NCBI GenBank assembly: GCA_015657435.1
Contig: JADLKH010000005.1
Location: forward strand, 292,193 to 297,878
Direction of reading: 5' to 3'
DNA: 5,686 nucleotides
From: Synergistales bacterium
GTDB lineage: Bacteria > Synergistota > Synergistia > Synergistales > 79-D21
A model generated the notes under the pieces. It had not been told where the DNA came from. It saw only the letters and a program-made list of their open reading frames with translations, and made no database searches. A program made the position numbers and the translations under genes. This document shows positions 5,449 to 5,686 of the stretch, in pieces; position 1 is the first letter of the stretch; every line of letters starts with the position of its first letter.

Positions 5449-5686
5449 GGGAAGGGACTTCCTTCATCCTGGTCGCAGCCGGCAAGGGAAGCCGGCTTGG
5501 AGGGTCCGTCCCCAAGCAATACGCAGCAGCAGCCGGAGTTCCACTCTGGACATGGTCGGCCCTCGTCGCCGAAGCGCTTTCGAAGCGAGCGATCGTCGAC
5601 GAACTGGTGCTTGTGGTTCCACCCGAAGATCTCGAGATACTCTCGAAGGATCTCCCCCCCTTCCGAATTCCGGTCACGCTTGCCGC
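5445..5686 (+). CDS. ispD: 2-C-methyl-D-erythritol 4-phosphate cytidylyltransferase IspD, N-terminal part (3' truncated)
   Basis: These are the first 80 residues of IspD, which joins CTP and methylerythritol phosphate to give CDP-methylerythritol in the MEP route to isoprenoid precursors, in the cytoplasm. The nucleotide-binding loop FILVAAGKGSRLGGSVPKQY carries R17 and K24, matching the catalytic Arg and Lys of the family's AAGxGxRxGxxxPKQ motif. VDELVLVVPPED (about 51-62) is the usual second strand. Whole proteins have about 220-240 residues, so about two thirds, including the rest of the active site, lie beyond the window. The TTG start overlaps the PIN/TRAM stop (TTGA) and has a good Shine-Dalgarno site. 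ispF may follow, as is common, but cannot be seen. A fused IspDF is also possible. The first codons fall in a hairpin that resembles the one before recR. Confidence 0.93.
   Translation, partial: MREGTSFILVAAGKGSRLGGSVPKQYAAAAGVPLWTWSALVAEALSKRAIVDELVLVVPPEDLEILSKDLPPFRIPVTLA
5446..5466 (+). repeat. Hairpin element copy 2, at yacL stop / ispD start
   Basis: Starting at the TGA stop of the PIN/TRAM gene, TGAGGGAAG pairs with CTTCCTTCA across a GGA loop. This gives nine consecutive pairs, one of them G-U. The first 19 bases match 3618-3637 except for one missing A. It lies over codons 1-8 of ispD (encoding REGTSF), just after its start. The pairing is seen directly; function is inferred. Confidence 0.5.

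Noticed and set aside
1..5686. Search for mobile elements, CRISPR, tRNA/rRNA, toxin-antitoxin or defence genes
   Set aside because: Every stretch is occupied by a recognised core gene. I saw no transposase, regularly spaced repeat, tRNA-like sequence or accessory gene.

Overview
This window looks like one stretch of ordinary bacterial core genome. Eight genes, the first and last cut by the window edges, all lie on the + strand with almost no space between them. It opens inside a V/A-type ATPase (ATP synthase) cluster. The C-terminal third of catalytic subunit A is followed by complete subunits B and D, the A-B-D order that ends bacterial V-type ATPase operons. Next come a 64-residue DUF951 protein, RlmH (23S rRNA pseudouridine methyltransferase), a YbaB/EbfC nucleoid-associated protein, RecR, a four-helix membrane PIN/TRAM protein of the YacL family, and the start of IspD (MEP cytidylyltransferase).

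The genes look co-transcribed. Four junctions are 4-nt stop/start overlaps (A/B, D/DUF951, DUF951/rlmH, yacL/ispD). The B/D gap is 3 nt, and the other three gaps are 16 to 36 nt. I see no GC-rich hairpin followed by a T run that would act as a terminator, and no convincing internal promoter. Four of the seven visible starts are not ATG: TTG for ntpD, recR and ispD, and GTG for rlmH. The three TTG starts each have a plausible Shine-Dalgarno sequence, although the one for recR is only partial. The products fall into three themes: ion-linked energy conversion (A, B, D), information processing (RlmH, EbfC, RecR, probably the PIN/TRAM protein) and isoprenoid synthesis (IspD).

The organism is a fairly GC-rich bacterium. 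A bacterial V-type ATPase, DUF951 and a yacL-ispD junction together suggest the Firmicutes/Synergistota side of the tree. Synergistota is my best guess from recalled gene order, but the sequence alone does not prove it.

I found no mobile element, CRISPR array, tRNA, rRNA or defence cassette, and no convincing new system. The most interesting non-coding signal is a pair of near-identical short hairpins, GGGACTTCCTT plus flanks. They start exactly at the stop codons before recR and at the start of ispD, and may affect translation initiation. The main protein oddities are two substitutions at normally basic positions in RlmH and a Cys-x3-Cys pair in ATPase subunit B. There is no gene-free stretch longer than 36 nt.
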